This document shows positions 41,611 through 51,967 of a stretch of 64,000 nt of DNA, piece by piece. The position numbers and the translations under genes are program-made. Every line of letters begins with the position of its first letter. Position 1 is the first letter of the stretch. Source of the stretch: Pseudoips prasinana (taxonomy: Eukaryota > Arthropoda > Insecta > Lepidoptera > Nolidae); assembly GCA_951640165.1 (NCBI GenBank), contig OX621255.1, positions 1,984,001 to 2,048,000 of the forward strand, written 5' to 3'. The notes below the pieces were generated by a model. It worked only from the letters and a program-made list of their open reading frames with translations, did not search any database and was not told where the DNA came from.

Positions 41611-44600
41611 CTGTAACAAGAAATAATTATATTGTACAATAATCATAATTGGTTCACGAGGTTGCCGCCATGTAGAATGTGAAGTCAACAATAATTGTCC
41701 CGATAGTCGTCTCCGTAAATTAACTTATAGCAATGTGCCTCGAAAAACATATTATGAGGCTCTCCCTGGATCACTGGGTCAAGTATAGTAAGGATAGTAA
41801 CTCCGGAGTGCACGAATTTTATTCAACAACATGCATTGCATCGACGACTTATGAATCGTAGTCTTAGTTCCATATTGTCAGTAATATCGTCGTCTACCAC
41901 ACAGCAAGATACGTATTTAAATAACGAACAATAAAATGTCTACAGAAAAAAAATGTGATGTTCGAAATATTGAAATTTAAACTTCGAACGATTAATAGGT
42001 TGGTAGGCTACCTATTAATCGTTTGAAGTTTAAATTTCGATATTTGGAACATTACAATTTTTAGGAACTAAACTGTTCATAAGGATAGTTCTAAGTATTC
42101 TTTTGTACCTAAGATCAACCACAACCCCCAATTACTCCCACTAAAGTGGTTCTATTCTATCGAAGGTTAAATTTGTAACCTAACCGATCAGGTGTTGTGA
42201 CTAGTGCGGTTATGTGGTTGGTAACGTGAAACGTACATATTAAAAACAAAGGTGTTATAAATGTCGCAATTTAATATCCCGACATTTATATCAGTGACAT
42301 AAGACTTGCATTAAAGTGTGAAATTTTAAGTTTCGTTATTTTAAACAGGGGCTCTACCGGCTAAGTCGCCGAACGTCGTTTTGTGAATGGCGTTAAAATA
42401 AATAATGATTAAAAATGACCTAATCAATCGTTAAATCGGCTTCAACGTTGACAATAGATTCCGGACCATTTATGACGTCACATGTGGTCATGGAAGCCGA
42501 TTTAACGATTGATTAAGTCATTTTTAACCTTTATTTATTTGAACGCCATTCACGAAAATGATGTTCGGTGACACAGCCGGTAAGGCTCCAGATTAGTGTG
42601 TGGCTACTTACTTATCGTATGGAGAGTAGTTACCTTAGTGTCATAGTTGTTCAATTCGCCCAGTAGGCCTGTGACATGGCTTAATGACTGTTGTCTACCG
42701 ACAATAACCGGGACCGCTAGCTTAACGTGCCTTCCGAAGCATGGAGACACTCAGAAACCAAACCACTTTGGCGGTCACTCATCTGGATTCACCATGAGCC
42801 AAGTTACTTAACCTCGCCGATCACTTACGGGACCGGTGAGAGCTAGGTCACCGGTCCGTAAGTCTATGAGCACTATGAGCTAGAGCTAGAGGTTATGAGC
42901 GCTTTGTGGCTGACGGTATAGAATATCACCACCCCAATACATCCCGTGGGGGGCGTAGAAGTCGACCCATGGTTTTATCTTCCAGAGAACGGGCAGCGTC
43001 TCTCCGTGTACTATGACGATCGCCACCCAGTCTGCCAAGCGTGGCGATTATCACCGTAGCCTAGTTGGTAGTGCTCCTGCCTACGAAGCTGGTGGTCCTG
43101 GGTTCGAATCCCGGTAAGTGCAAATATTTGTGTGATGAGCACGAATATTTGTTTCTGAGTCATGGATGTTTTCTATGAATTTATCTATCTATTAAAGTAT
43201 GTATATCGTCGCCTAGTACCCATAGTACAAGCTTTGCTTAGTTTGGGGCTACGATGATCTGCGTGACATTGTCCCTAGATATTATTATTATGACATATCG
43301 TTCCAAATTATGGACACAACTCTATTGTGAAAATCATTTGGGGAGGTCTTTGTCCAGGAATGGACGTCAATAGGCTGACATGATGAAACTGATTCATAAA
43401 CTATAATGTCTAAACTCATCAGGCAACGACTAAAACATTTCACTTACTGGTTGGGGGAGGGCCAGGTGGGGGTCCTCCGGGGGGACCGCCGTGACATCCA
43501 GCTGTTTGAGCGCCGGTGCTCATGCCGCCCTGGAATGTGATACGTTTTGTTGAACATACGATTATATTTGCCGTCGATATCAAGTGCGAAATCAACATTT
43601 CTTCAAAAAGACTAATAAATGTTACGCACTACGAAATACATTACATTATTAGTTTAGTTATAAGAATAATTAGTAAATACATTTAATAAGGTCTTTACCT
43701 ATGAAATTGCCGTTCTGCAGTACTGGCCATTTCAAATCAAAATAATTTTTGTTTGGCTAAGAATTCTAATTTCAAATTAATTTTATTTTAAAAACATGGA
43801 TTCTTTTTTCCAAAAGTAGTCATTTCTTTATTGATTAGTGTTACATTTTCATCGCATTTCAATCTTTTTCGTCATCATGGATACGTTAAAAATTCGAGTA
43901 ATTATGGAATATGAGTACCGTCGTGGCAGCAACGCGGCACAAGCGGCACGCAACATCAACGACGTTTACGGAGCTAACACTACAAACCAACGCACCACCT
44001 GTTATTGGTTTGCTCGCTTCCGTTCTGGAAATTTCGACCTGAAAAATGAACCTCGCGGTTGTCCGAAGACTTTGGTCGACAATGACGAATTAAAGGCGGT
44101 TGTGGAAGCTGATGATACACAATCTACGGCTGAATTAGCAGCAGCTTTCGACGTTAGCGTCAAAACAATATTGGTCCATTTGCGTCAAATTGGCAAGGTA
44201 AAAAAGCTTGACAAATGGGTGCCCCACGAACTCAATGATCGCCAGCGCGAAGTACGCGTCGAGACGTGCCTTGCACTGCTCAACAGACACACAAATGAAG
44301 GAATTTTGAACCGCATTGTTACCTGCGATGAAAAATGGATTCTGTTTGATAACCGCAAGCGCTCAGCAAGTTGGTTGGATCCTGGTTCAGCACCTAAACA
44401 ATGCCCTAAACGAAAACTTACCCCTAGAAAAGTGATGGTCACTGTTTGGTGGTCTAGCGCCGCCGGTGTGATTCATCACAGCTTCTTACCAAACGGGGTG
44501 AGCATTACTGCAGATGTGTACTGTGAAGAACTGAGCACAATGATGGAGAAGCTGGCGCATCTCCAACCAGCATTGGTCAATCGCTCGTCTCCGCTGCTCC

Positions 44601-47600
44601 TGCACGACAACGCGCGACCTCATACTGCACAGCAGACGGTCTCCAAGTTGCAAGAACTGGGGTTGGAAGCTCTCCGTCATCCGCCCTACTCACCAGACCT
44701 TGCGCCTACAGACTACTACTTTTTCCAGAATTTGGATAACTTCTTGGCGGGAAAAAAATTCAATACCCGAGAGGCAGTACAAAATGCCTTTGAAGAATTT
44801 GTTGCCTCCCGTCCAGCTGATTTCTTTAAGAAGGGCATCAATAAACTGCCACTGCGATGGCAAAGATGCATTGATTGCATGGGTGATTACTTCGATTAAT
44901 ACAAATAAAAAAATTCATGAAAAAAATTCGTTTAAATTTTTTCATACAAAACGGCAATTTCATAGGTAAAGACCTATTATAACCCAAGTGCATCTGCCAT
45001 GATCTCTCTGCACTACCCTAAGGTTCACTGGTAGACAATGCCATTGGCATTAAATCTACCTATGTACATTCTCGCTGTACTAAAGTTTAAATAAAAATAC
45101 CAGCCAAGTGTGAGTCGGGGAAACCTCAATATCATTATAAAATAAAATAAAATAAAAAAGGTTTTTATTCACGTAGACTTTAAAAAAGCGCTTGTAAATA
45201 GTCAGAACATGTTTGTAGTAATATAGTTGTATACATTAGATATTATTTCTAGTAACATAGATATTTAGGTACATCTTGTATGAAAACATTTATAAAATTT
45301 ATTTTATTACAGAAATGATATTTAGCTAGCTCGTATCAAGTTATTGTCAAGAGATTATGTTTAATTATCTAGTTTAAGTCTAATATTTTTACTACATATT
45401 GTCAATGGTTCTGTCTATATTAAAGGTATTATTATTATGACGGACCTTGTGTTAATAACGACGGTCGCGCTTTAATGCTACCACCGGATCCAATGCGCCC
45501 CAACTGAGAAGACCCAGCGAAACAAACTCAGTGGGTTCATCTACTACCGGTTTCAACACGACCCAGTTGAGACGGTCCGGCGAAACATACTCAAGCGGGC
45601 ATGAACACGGGATTTGGTCCAATTAGAGTAATTATTTAGTAGGCAAACACAATATATGCTCGATCGGTTGTCTGAATGCTTATTATTTTAGATTATATTT
45701 AGGTATACAAAAGAAAAACTTCGAAACAATAACATTATTCATTTTGAGACAGAGTCAATAATTTTAAATTAAGTATATGATAGCAATCATTTACAGATAG
45801 TTCACGTAACACAGCAGATCAGTCATGTCTATATGGCTACAAGATCTCCAGCGAGCAATGTGCAGGTAGGAAGTGAGAGCCAGACGTCTTTGTCATCGAT
45901 GTACTCTTTAGTGGTGTAATAACCCCTAGCCATAAGTATACGTTTAATATGTGTTTTAAAACTTGTGTCAGGCAGATCAGTAATTTGAGTAGGAAGCTTG
46001 TTATAAAACCTAATACAATTTCCTAAAAATGATTTATTAGTTTTGCTTACTCTAAAGCCTGGCATGGCTAGTTTGTTTTTATTCCTAGTATTTATATTAT
46101 GCAGTTCACTTTTCTTTTTATAATTATGAATATTTTTTCTAACAAACATTATATTCTGATATATATATTCCGATGGCACAGTAAGTATATTTATTTCTTT
46201 AAACAAATTTCGCAAAGAATCGCGACTGCCTAAACCATAAATGGCTCTGACTGCTCTTTTCTGCAATACCAAAATAGTACCTATGTCAGCCGCCGAACCC
46301 CACAGCAGAATGCCATACGACATAATGCTATGAAAGTACGCGAAATACACTAATCTAGCAGTTTGTTCATCTGACAATTGCCTTATTTTCCAGACAGCAT
46401 AGGAAGCCGAACTTAATTTACCTGCTAACTTTTCAATCTGAGGACCCCATTGCAATTTTGAATCAAGTGTCAATCCTAAAAATACGGTCGATGGGACTAG
46501 ATCTAATATTTTCGCATTAAGTGCAACTGTTGGTACAATTTGAGTCACATTCGGCAATGAGAACCTGATGCATTTAGTTTTCCCTGCATTTAACAAGAGA
46601 TTATTTGCCGAAAACCATTCTGATATAAAGCTGAGTGTTTTATTATGCTCAATAAGATCTTTATCCTTTCTATTTACTTTAAATATGAGCGAAGTATCAT
46701 CAGCGAACAAAACTATGTCTGATACTTTCTCTACCAGATAAGGGAGATCATTTATATAAACTAGAAATAAAAATGGGCCCAATATAGATCCTTGGGGCAC
46801 CCCCATTTTCACAGGATGACGTGCCGAAGTGGCACCGCCTATCGAAACCATCTGTTGTCGCCCCGATAAATAGGACATCACAAGATCAAGAGATGTGCCA
46901 GATATTCCATAGTACTTCAGTTTAACAACGAGCGTACGATGATCAACGCAATCGAAAGCCTTAGAGAGATCACAGAAAACTCCCAGCGCATCCTGTGATC
47001 CCTCCCAAGCCTCCAATATTGACCTAATTAATGTGCAACCTGCATCCTGAGTAGAGCGGCCCCTTGTAAACCCGAACTGCTTGTTATGCAATATCTCATT
47101 CACGTTAAAGTGCGACAACATTTGGCTGAGCATCAGCTTTTCAAATATTTTACTTAAAGCTGGTAGTATTGAGATAGGCCTATAATTCGTGGCATTTTTT
47201 GAACAACCTGCCTTGAAAATGGGTATTATCTTACTTATTTACATTAAATCGGGAAAGACACCATCACTTATACAGCCATTGAAGATGGCTGCAAGAATTG
47301 TAGCAATGTTTAGTATGATTGATTCAATTGCTTTAACAGACAGTCCCCACAAATCTTCTGTGCCTTTCCTTTTAATACTCTTAAAAGCTTTTATAATATC
47401 ATCACTTGTTACGGATTTAAAACTAAAGTTAGGTACAGTTTGTTTTACGCTTTGATTTAAAAAGAGTTCAGCCACATCTGGTGATGATGCGAGACACTTA
47501 GTAATATCCACGGGTATATTTGCAAAAAAAGCAGCTAAAAAATTGGCAATGGTAAGCTTGTCTGAAACCAGTTCATCACCAATATTCAATACTAATGTTT

Positions 47601-48904
47601 GATCTCTTGATCTACTTTTACCAGTTTCAGTATTAATTATTTGCCAAGCTGATTTTATTTTATTATCAGATTTTTTAATTTTATCTCTTATATATAAAGA
47701 TTTAGCTTGAATGCAAACCTTTTTAAAATTTTTTTAATAATTTCTAACATAATTAATGAAATTGACATCAGGGTTATAGGACCTTCTGTCATACAACTCA
47801 TATAAAAAATCTCTACTCAGTCTAATGCCTTGAGTTGCCCAAGAACTAAATTTTATCTTATTACTGTCAACCGTTATGTTTTTTATTTTACAAGCTTTAT
47901 TAAATTGTTTGCAAATACAGTGGAATAATGTAGTGTACATATCGTTAGGCTTACTTTTGTTTGGCAATAGATGGCACAAACTATTCTCCAGGTTGTTACT
48001 GAACTTTCCCAAATTAGATTTTGTTAAAGGTCTAAAACTAATTTTTTGTTTATTTATATTTATATTTTTTGTTTATTTATTTTTGAAGACCTATCCATAT
48101 TTACCCCACATGTGGGTACGATGATAAAAATATGTTTCAGTTCCATGTATGGGGAACCCCCAAAATTATTGTTCTTATTTTATTTTTGTGTGAAAATGTT
48201 AATGCGGTTCACAGAATACATCTACTTACTAAGTTTCAACTGTACAGCTCTTATAGTTTTGGAAAAAAGTTGCTGTGACATACGGACGGACAGACAGACA
48301 GACATGACGAATCTATAAGGGTTCCGTTTTTTGCCATTTGGCTACGGAACCCTAAAAATACGTTACCCTGCCGATCTAATTTCGAGCGACGAGGTTAAGC
48401 AACTAGGTGCACGGTCACTCTTTAGATTAGAAACCGCTAAGGTGCATTATTTCAAGGTGCAGTTTTTCCTGCTTTGGAGATTACGTAAACTTGTCGGTCC
48501 CGGCTGAAGTCGATAAATATGGTCAAAGACATCTGAGAGGCTTGAACAAATCTGACTCTCTAAATTAGCCAGTTGAATGAGAATGGAAGTCCCAGGGTAT
48601 TATTATTCCAAATCATATATTTAAATTCTTATTTTTAACATATTTATGATTATAAACTTATATATTATATTATAAATATATATTATGCCCATGATATGTG
48701 CTAAATATATTTTCTGCCCTTTTTTATATATAACACATACAGTTTTAAGCCGCATATAATTTAGCGCATGGGTAAATTTTTTATGGTCCAATTTTCGTAT
48801 TTTATATATATATATATATATATATAATAATAAAATATGTTGAAACTTACCACCACAGCCAGAGCAGCTGCCATTACAGCTAAAAGAACTCCAAATATCT
48901 TCAT
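41594..48904 (-). CDS. Gene A: small secreted Gly/Pro-rich peptide; whole gene span
   Basis: Paralogue of gene B, family not recognised. Exons 48851-48904, 43448-43529 and 41594-41610 join in frame to give 50 residues. Residues 1-18 (MKIFGVLLAVMAAALAVV) are the signal peptide and end at a phase-0 junction, as in gene B. Residues 19-45 read 'GGMSTGAQTAGCHGGPPGG' then 'PPPGPPPT'; the single Cys and the His are not seen in gene B. The 17-nt last exon completes N-A-T-S-G-stop. Splice sites: donors gtaagttt and gtaagtg, acceptors 'cattccag' and 'tgttacag'. Exon 1 and exon 3 agree with gene B in length and phase, while the middle exon differs almost threefold in length (82 against 223 nt). Intron 1 (5.3 kb) holds the mariner at 43689-44974 and the LINE at 45141-48030. 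Confidence 0.8.
41640..41945. other. Unassigned
   Basis: Intron 2 of gene A ends here; nothing recognised. Confidence 0.35.
41953..42058. repeat. Fold-back element, about 48-bp arms
   Basis: 'gatgttcgaaatattgaaat' ... 'cgattaatagg' pairs with 'cctattaatcg' ... 'atttcgatatttggaacat'. The loop is about 8 bp. Confidence 0.75.
42349..42588. repeat. MITE-B copy 1, CAG flanks
   Basis: 240 bp, arms of about 100 bp: GGGCTCTACCGGCTAAGTCG at the left, its imperfect complement at the right; inner 'atcggcttcaacgttgaca'. CAG on both sides (42346-42348 and 42589-42591). The second copy is at 54172-54408. Confidence 0.8.
42600..42855 (-). repeat. 5S-rRNA-derived SINE copy
   Basis: Reversed: 'aacctcgccgatcacttacg' and 'gggaccggtgagagc' are the complement of the 5S-like head; the body 'gggaccgctagcttaacgtg' matches the 62120-62200 copy reversed. 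Confidence 0.75.
42890..43390 (+). repeat. RTE-like LINE 3' end, split by SINE Sn2
   Basis: 42950-43049 ('ccagagaacgggcagcgtct', 'ctgccaagcgtggcgat') continues at 43290-43390 ('ttggggaggtctttgtccag', 'gacgtcaataggctgacatg'); compare the uninterrupted 58730-58905. The Sn2 SINE at 43050-43291 sits between. Confidence 0.75.
43050..43291 (+). repeat. SINE family Sn2 copy
   Basis: Full head and body with (att)n tail, nested in the RTE-like 3' end. Confidence 0.9.
43448..43529 (-). CDS. Gene A exon 2, Gly/Pro-rich
   Basis: Acceptor 'tcacattccag' and donor 'acca|gtaagtg'. 27 codons plus one base, phase 0 in and phase 1 out, the same phases as gene B exon 2. Confidence 0.8.
43689..44974 (+). mobile_element. 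Complete mariner transposon
   Basis: Terminal inverted repeats of 25 bp, identical at both ends (ggtctttacctatgaaattg ..., 43690-43714 and 44950-44974), with TA at 43687-43688 and 44975-44976. Length about 1.29 kb, normal for mariner, with one uninterrupted transposase. It lies in intron 1 of gene A on the opposite strand. Perfect terminal repeats and an open frame point to a recent insertion. Confidence 0.93.
43877..44899 (+). CDS. Mariner transposase, uninterrupted
   Basis: Cut-and-paste transposase that cuts and joins DNA at TA sites, acting in the nucleus on the element's own terminal repeats. I choose the Met at 43877 (340 residues, near the usual 345) over 43838 (353 residues), since the start 'MDTLKIRVIMEYEYRRGSN' matches where the family's N-terminal helix-turn-helix begins. 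The linker 'WVPHEL' is perfect. Catalytic residues: first Asp in 'VTCDEKWILFDN' (residue 151), second in 'LLHDNARPHTA' (244), third in 'YSPDLAPTDYYFF' (279), i.e. DD34D as expected. No stop or frameshift is seen, so it may be functional; whether it is transcribed is not visible. Confidence 0.95.
   Translation: MDTLKIRVIMEYEYRRGSNAAQAARNINDVYGANTTNQRTTCYWFARFRSGNFDLKNEPRGCPKTLVDNDELKAVVEADDTQSTAELAAAFDVSVKTILVHLRQIGKVKKLDKWVPHELNDRQREVRVETCLALLNRHTNEGILNRIVTCDEKWILFDNRKRSASWLDPGSAPKQCPKRKLTPRKVMVTVWWSSAAGVIHHSFLPNGVSITADVYCEELSTMMEKLAHLQPALVNRSSPLLLHDNARPHTAQQTVSKLQELGLEALRHPPYSPDLAPTDYYFFQNLDNFLAGKKFNTREAVQNAFEEFVASRPADFFKKGINKLPLRWQRCIDCMGDYFD
44995..45110 (+). repeat. LINE 3' UTR end
   Basis: 'cactggtagacaatgccatt' and 'ggcattaaatctacc', as at 32690-32800; directly beyond the mariner. 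Confidence 0.55.
45141..48030 (-). mobile_element. Jockey/CR1-like LINE, 5'-truncated, nearly intact RT
   Basis: In gene A intron 1, same strand. The coding part runs from about 48012 to 45829 on the minus strand. 48012-47734 is the region before the RT ('GIRLSRDFLYELYDRRSYNP'). 47589-47239 and 47133-45829 are in the same frame, separated by one TAA at about 47239. The RT has 'NEILHNKQFGFTRGRSTQD', 'FCDLSKAFDCVDH', 'GVPQGSILGPFLFLVYIND' and the active site 'FADDTS'. The C-terminus runs to 'LSLPTCTLLAGDLVAI'. The 3' UTR (45828-45150) ends in an (aaaat)n tail at 45141. Endonuclease and ORF1 are missing. The 3' UTR is almost identical to 51968-52588, so both insertions are young. Confidence 0.9.
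48075..48356. repeat. Copy of the 33988-34980 TIR element
   Basis: 'tgaagacctatccatattta', 'agacatgacgaatctataag' and 'ggttccgttttttgcc' match 34905-34975 and the inverse of 34060-34110. Confidence 0.7.
48368..48600 (+). repeat. Decayed 5S-rRNA-derived SINE
   Basis: 'cgacgaggttaagcaactag' corresponds to the 5S-like box; 'cttgtcggtcccggctgaag' to the body. Strongly diverged. Confidence 0.5.
48606..48845. other. AT-rich DNA with (ta)n microsatellite
   Basis: (ta)n run at about 48805-48827; nothing else. Confidence 0.6.
48851..48904 (-). CDS. Gene A exon 1: start codon and signal peptide
   Basis: 18 codons, then donor gtaagttt. Shares M-K-[I/L]-[F/I]-G-[V/I]-L-L with gene B exon 1. Confidence 0.85.
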
Positions 48905-48950
48905 GGTGGAAACAAAACCTGAACTATAAAAATATCAGCAAAACGTCCCC

Positions 48951-48957
48951 TTTTATA
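48951..48957 (-). promoter_or_regulatory. TATA box of gene A
   Basis: TATAAAA on the minus strand, 47-53 bp before the ATG; a 'gttcagg' initiator-like sequence lies about 27-30 bp downstream. Confidence 0.65.
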
Positions 48958-49177
48958 CAAAAATATTTAATGACTTCACACAATTATAATAAATTGCTAG
49001 CTTCAGCACCATTTAATGACAATACATATGTATATTATTATATATAACTGCGCTTTGTGGCGCATACGCCTGTAATACTAAATTGTGCCTGCATCCAAGG
49101 TCCAATTACATAATTAAAAAAACTGTCTGAACTGGAGTACAAATAGTTCAAATTAAAGTGAAATATAATAACAATAT

Positions 49178-49516
49178 CCTCCTAGCCGAATTTTGGGCAC
49201 GGCGGCCAGTCTCAATAGAGATTAGCCATCTGCGCGGGACATATTATAGTGCACAAGGGTGCGCGCAAACACAGGGGCACTTTCTATTCCTCCACTCTCA
49301 TGATCCTATGGGACGCCTAGTGACACGACCGGAAAGAGGTCAGTTACAGGACCGACGGCTTTACGTGCTCTCCGAGGCACGAGGGTATAGCTTCTCTCAG
49401 ACTTCGAGCTGACGCTGAGAAAGTCCCAAGATGACTTTGGGCCGAACCTGGAATTCGAACCCAGGACATCGTTCTCTGCGGCTGAACTCGCTACTGCTAG
49501 ACCAACGAGGCAGTTA
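49178..49516 (-). repeat. SINE family Sn1, most complete copy
   Basis: From the end block 'cctagccgaattttgggcac' to the reversed head 'ggaattcgaacccaggacat' and 'gctagaccaacgaggcagtt'. Used here as the uninterrupted reference for the family. Confidence 0.85.
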
Positions 49517-49537
49517 ATAAAAATAAAAGAGGAATCA

Positions 49538-49680
49538 TCATATCAGCCGAAAGACGTCCTCTGCTGGATAAAGGTCCACAGTAGAATTTTGTTCATAAGT
49601 AGGAAGATGAGCCATAATCGTCCTGTTGATGAGCCTGTTTTCTGGTAGATATTCGATCGGTACGTCTCTCTCGGGATGAA
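49538..49680 (-). repeat. RTE-like LINE 3' end
   Basis: 'catcatatcagccgaaagac' then 'gtcctctgctggataaaggt'; about 100 bp beyond are less clear. Confidence 0.55.
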
Positions 49681-49739
49681 ATTTAATTGGCTTGTTGCTC
49701 TAGTGGTTAGTCGTGGCATCTACGTTTATTGTGAAGTAC

Positions 49740-50175
49740 CAATGATTTGTTCCAGACTGAAAATCCAGAGAGCTTCCCTAACCTCTCTGGATTTTCGTTT
49801 ATATTACGAAATAATGGCAACGACCAGCTTTAAAATTGATAAATTGTTTACGTAACATATCGTCTAGTTTACTAGATGATCCAGTTGACCGGTTCCCCTT
49901 TGACCACATACATACTTCTATAGCCTCAGACTCATTCTCACACTGTTTCTTCTCTGCCTGCTGTTCTTGACCAACCTCAATTTCCTCCTGCTTGCAACCG
50001 TACTCCGGAACTCGGATGAGATTCCTCGTAAGATGAAGAAAAAATCTTCGATTTGCTTATAATATATGCCTTTACCTCAGCATATAGCTGCTTCGTTGCC
50101 ATAAATTCGTTATAAATAAATTACGAGTATAGGATTACGGCAGCAGGTATTAAAATGTATTGCCTATAATATATA
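49740..50175. other. Unassigned
   Basis: A short palindrome near 49757-49798 ('aaatccagagag' / 'ctctctggatttt'); otherwise nothing. Confidence 0.35.
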
Positions 50176-50179
50176 AATA

Positions 50180-50345
50180 ACTAGCTATGCCCCGCGCTTT
50201 TGTCCCGCGGTTAAACTTTATAAATTATAGCCTATGTGTTAATCCAGGGTGTCAGCTAACTCCATACCAAATTTTGTTAAAATCACTCCAGCCGTTTAGG
50301 AACTCAGTTTAAATCAAACAAAAATGCATTAAAAAAATATACTAG
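50180..50345 (-). mobile_element. Helitron-like 3' end
   Basis: The minus strand ends GCATAGCTAGT preceded by the hairpin 'ccgcgggacaaaagcgcgg'. The interior 'ctgagttcctaaacggctgg' differs from the other copies; the 5' end is unclear. Confidence 0.55.
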
Positions 50346-50627
50346 CTCTTTCTGTTGTTATACGAAAAAAAAAGCAAGATAAAATATTGTTATTCAATTC
50401 ACAAACCATTTTTATATAAATGTAGGTAGTTATATAAATAATTATGTTTTACATAACATTTTTATATGACAATTTACCACGACAAGTACATAATATGTCG
50501 CCTGTGTGTCAATTTATATAATTATGTGCACCGATGCATAAACTGTGTAGACTACTATTGGTAATGACGAATTCAATTGTTATATTTGTTCGATGGGAGC
50601 TGTCGCCTTAATATTGTAAATTTATAC

Positions 50628-51121
50628 AGGGTGGCCGAGGAGTTGAGGTTATAATACAAAATTTACATACTTTATGATGAGGAGTCTCCGAATCACCCCC
50701 ATGTATTTATTTATTCCATATTCTATGATTTCTTTTAATTATACGTTGAAAATTTATGAGTGCTCAGCTCAAATCCTAATTTTGGACTTTCGAATAAATT
50801 TGAAGTCAGTTCTGCAAAGATTTGATAAACCAGACTTTTTAGGGTGTTAGGTTCATCATCATCATCATATCAGCCTTTTTAGGGTGTTAGGTTAAACTAT
50901 GCTAACTAGTTATCACAAAAAAACTGAACCAGAAATGTTCAACAGAACGAGGAAAACATCTAAACCTGATGTTAGGTAAATTTACGAAAAAAATAATTAA
51001 AAAAATTCTATCTCAAAAACTACGCAAAATCGTAGAACATAAATGGGGATGATTCGGATACTCCTCATCATAAACTATCTAAATTATGCGTTTGAACGTT
51101 AACTGTTCGGCCATCCTGTAT
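50628..51121. mobile_element. TIR element with TA flanks
   Basis: Ends CAGGGTGGCCGA and the complement TCGGCCATCCTG, with TATA context on both sides; the inner arms also match in part ('atgaggagtctccgaatcac' against 'attcggatactcctcatc'). It carries a 21-bp insertion with 19-bp target duplication at 50835-50893. Confidence 0.65.
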
Positions 51122-51259
51122 AGTCGGGAAACATATAGTTCAGATATAAGCGTATTGTGTTATGTATTTCACCTGAATATAAATAAGCAAACTCGTGCCC
51201 TCTTTTATATTCCGATCTATCGATTTGAAATTTGTCAAGAACAAAATCAGCTACAACAT

Positions 51260-51450
51260 TTTACTCGTTAACATTTTAGTCGCTTAAATTAAACTACTGG
51301 TTGAGAGCCTTCTGCGCTAGCCAACTGCTCGTTGTCTTCAATTCTATAATATTAATAAAGTGGTACTATTAAATTAAAAAATAATAGCTTAGGAACTTTT
51401 TATTTATTGAATGATTTAAAGAATATGTGATAAAACAGACCGCACACCGC
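51260..51450. repeat. Repeat shared with 57275-57445
   Basis: 'tagtcgcttaaattaaac', 'gcgctagccaactgctcgtt' and 'gtgataaaacagaccgcac' recur at 57280-57450. Confidence 0.7.
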
Positions 51451-51960
51451 ATATGGAATATTGCTGCCACCTCTGGGCCGGGGCACCACAGTATCAACTT
51501 CTTCCTTTTGATCGCATACAACATCGTGCAGCTCGAATGGTCGTACACGACGGGAGTATACCCACTATTTGGCTTGATCCTCTTACCCTGCGGAGAGACG
51601 TGGCATCTCTATGTGTCCTCTACTGCATTTATCACGGGGAGTGTTCAGAGGAATTGTTCGAGCTTATACCTGCCGCCACAGACCCTCTCGCCATAAGTGG
51701 AAATTTCATCCTTATCACCTGGATGAATGGTCATCCACCATTGTGCATTTCACAAGAAACTTTTTGCCGGACACTACCGCTCTGTGGAATCAATTAGCTG
51801 CGGAGGTATTTCCGATCCGGTATGACATGGCAACCTTCAAGAAGCGAGCCTATTCTTTTCTTAAAGGCCGGCAACGCACTTGCAGCTCCTCAGGTGTTGC
51901 GAGTGTCCATGGGCGGCGGTGATCACTTACCATCAGGTGACCCACTTTCTCGTTTGTCAT
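51450..51960 (+). pseudogene. LINE ORF2 C-terminal fragment
   Basis: Encodes 'MEYCCHLWAGAPQYQLLPFD', '[20 protein letters not shown]', then in another frame '[18 protein letters not shown]' and '[20 protein letters not shown]'. At least one frameshift. Same family as 54600-54960 and 55120-55360. Confidence 0.8.
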
Positions 51961-51967
51961 CCTATTA

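Noticed and set aside
43838..43876. Upstream Met for the mariner transposase (353 residues).
   Set aside because: The 13 extra residues are hydrophobic and not like the family; the Met at 43877 gives the normal length and start. The upstream start is not strictly excluded.
49695..49735. Possible third copy of the N-A-T micro-exon on the minus strand (11-bp match 'tcgtggcatct' to gene B exon 3).
   Set aside because: The acceptor is poor (cgtag after a weak pyrimidine tract), the reading gives N-A-T-T-N-H-stop rather than N-A-T-S-G, and no signal-peptide or Gly/Pro exon is visible upstream.
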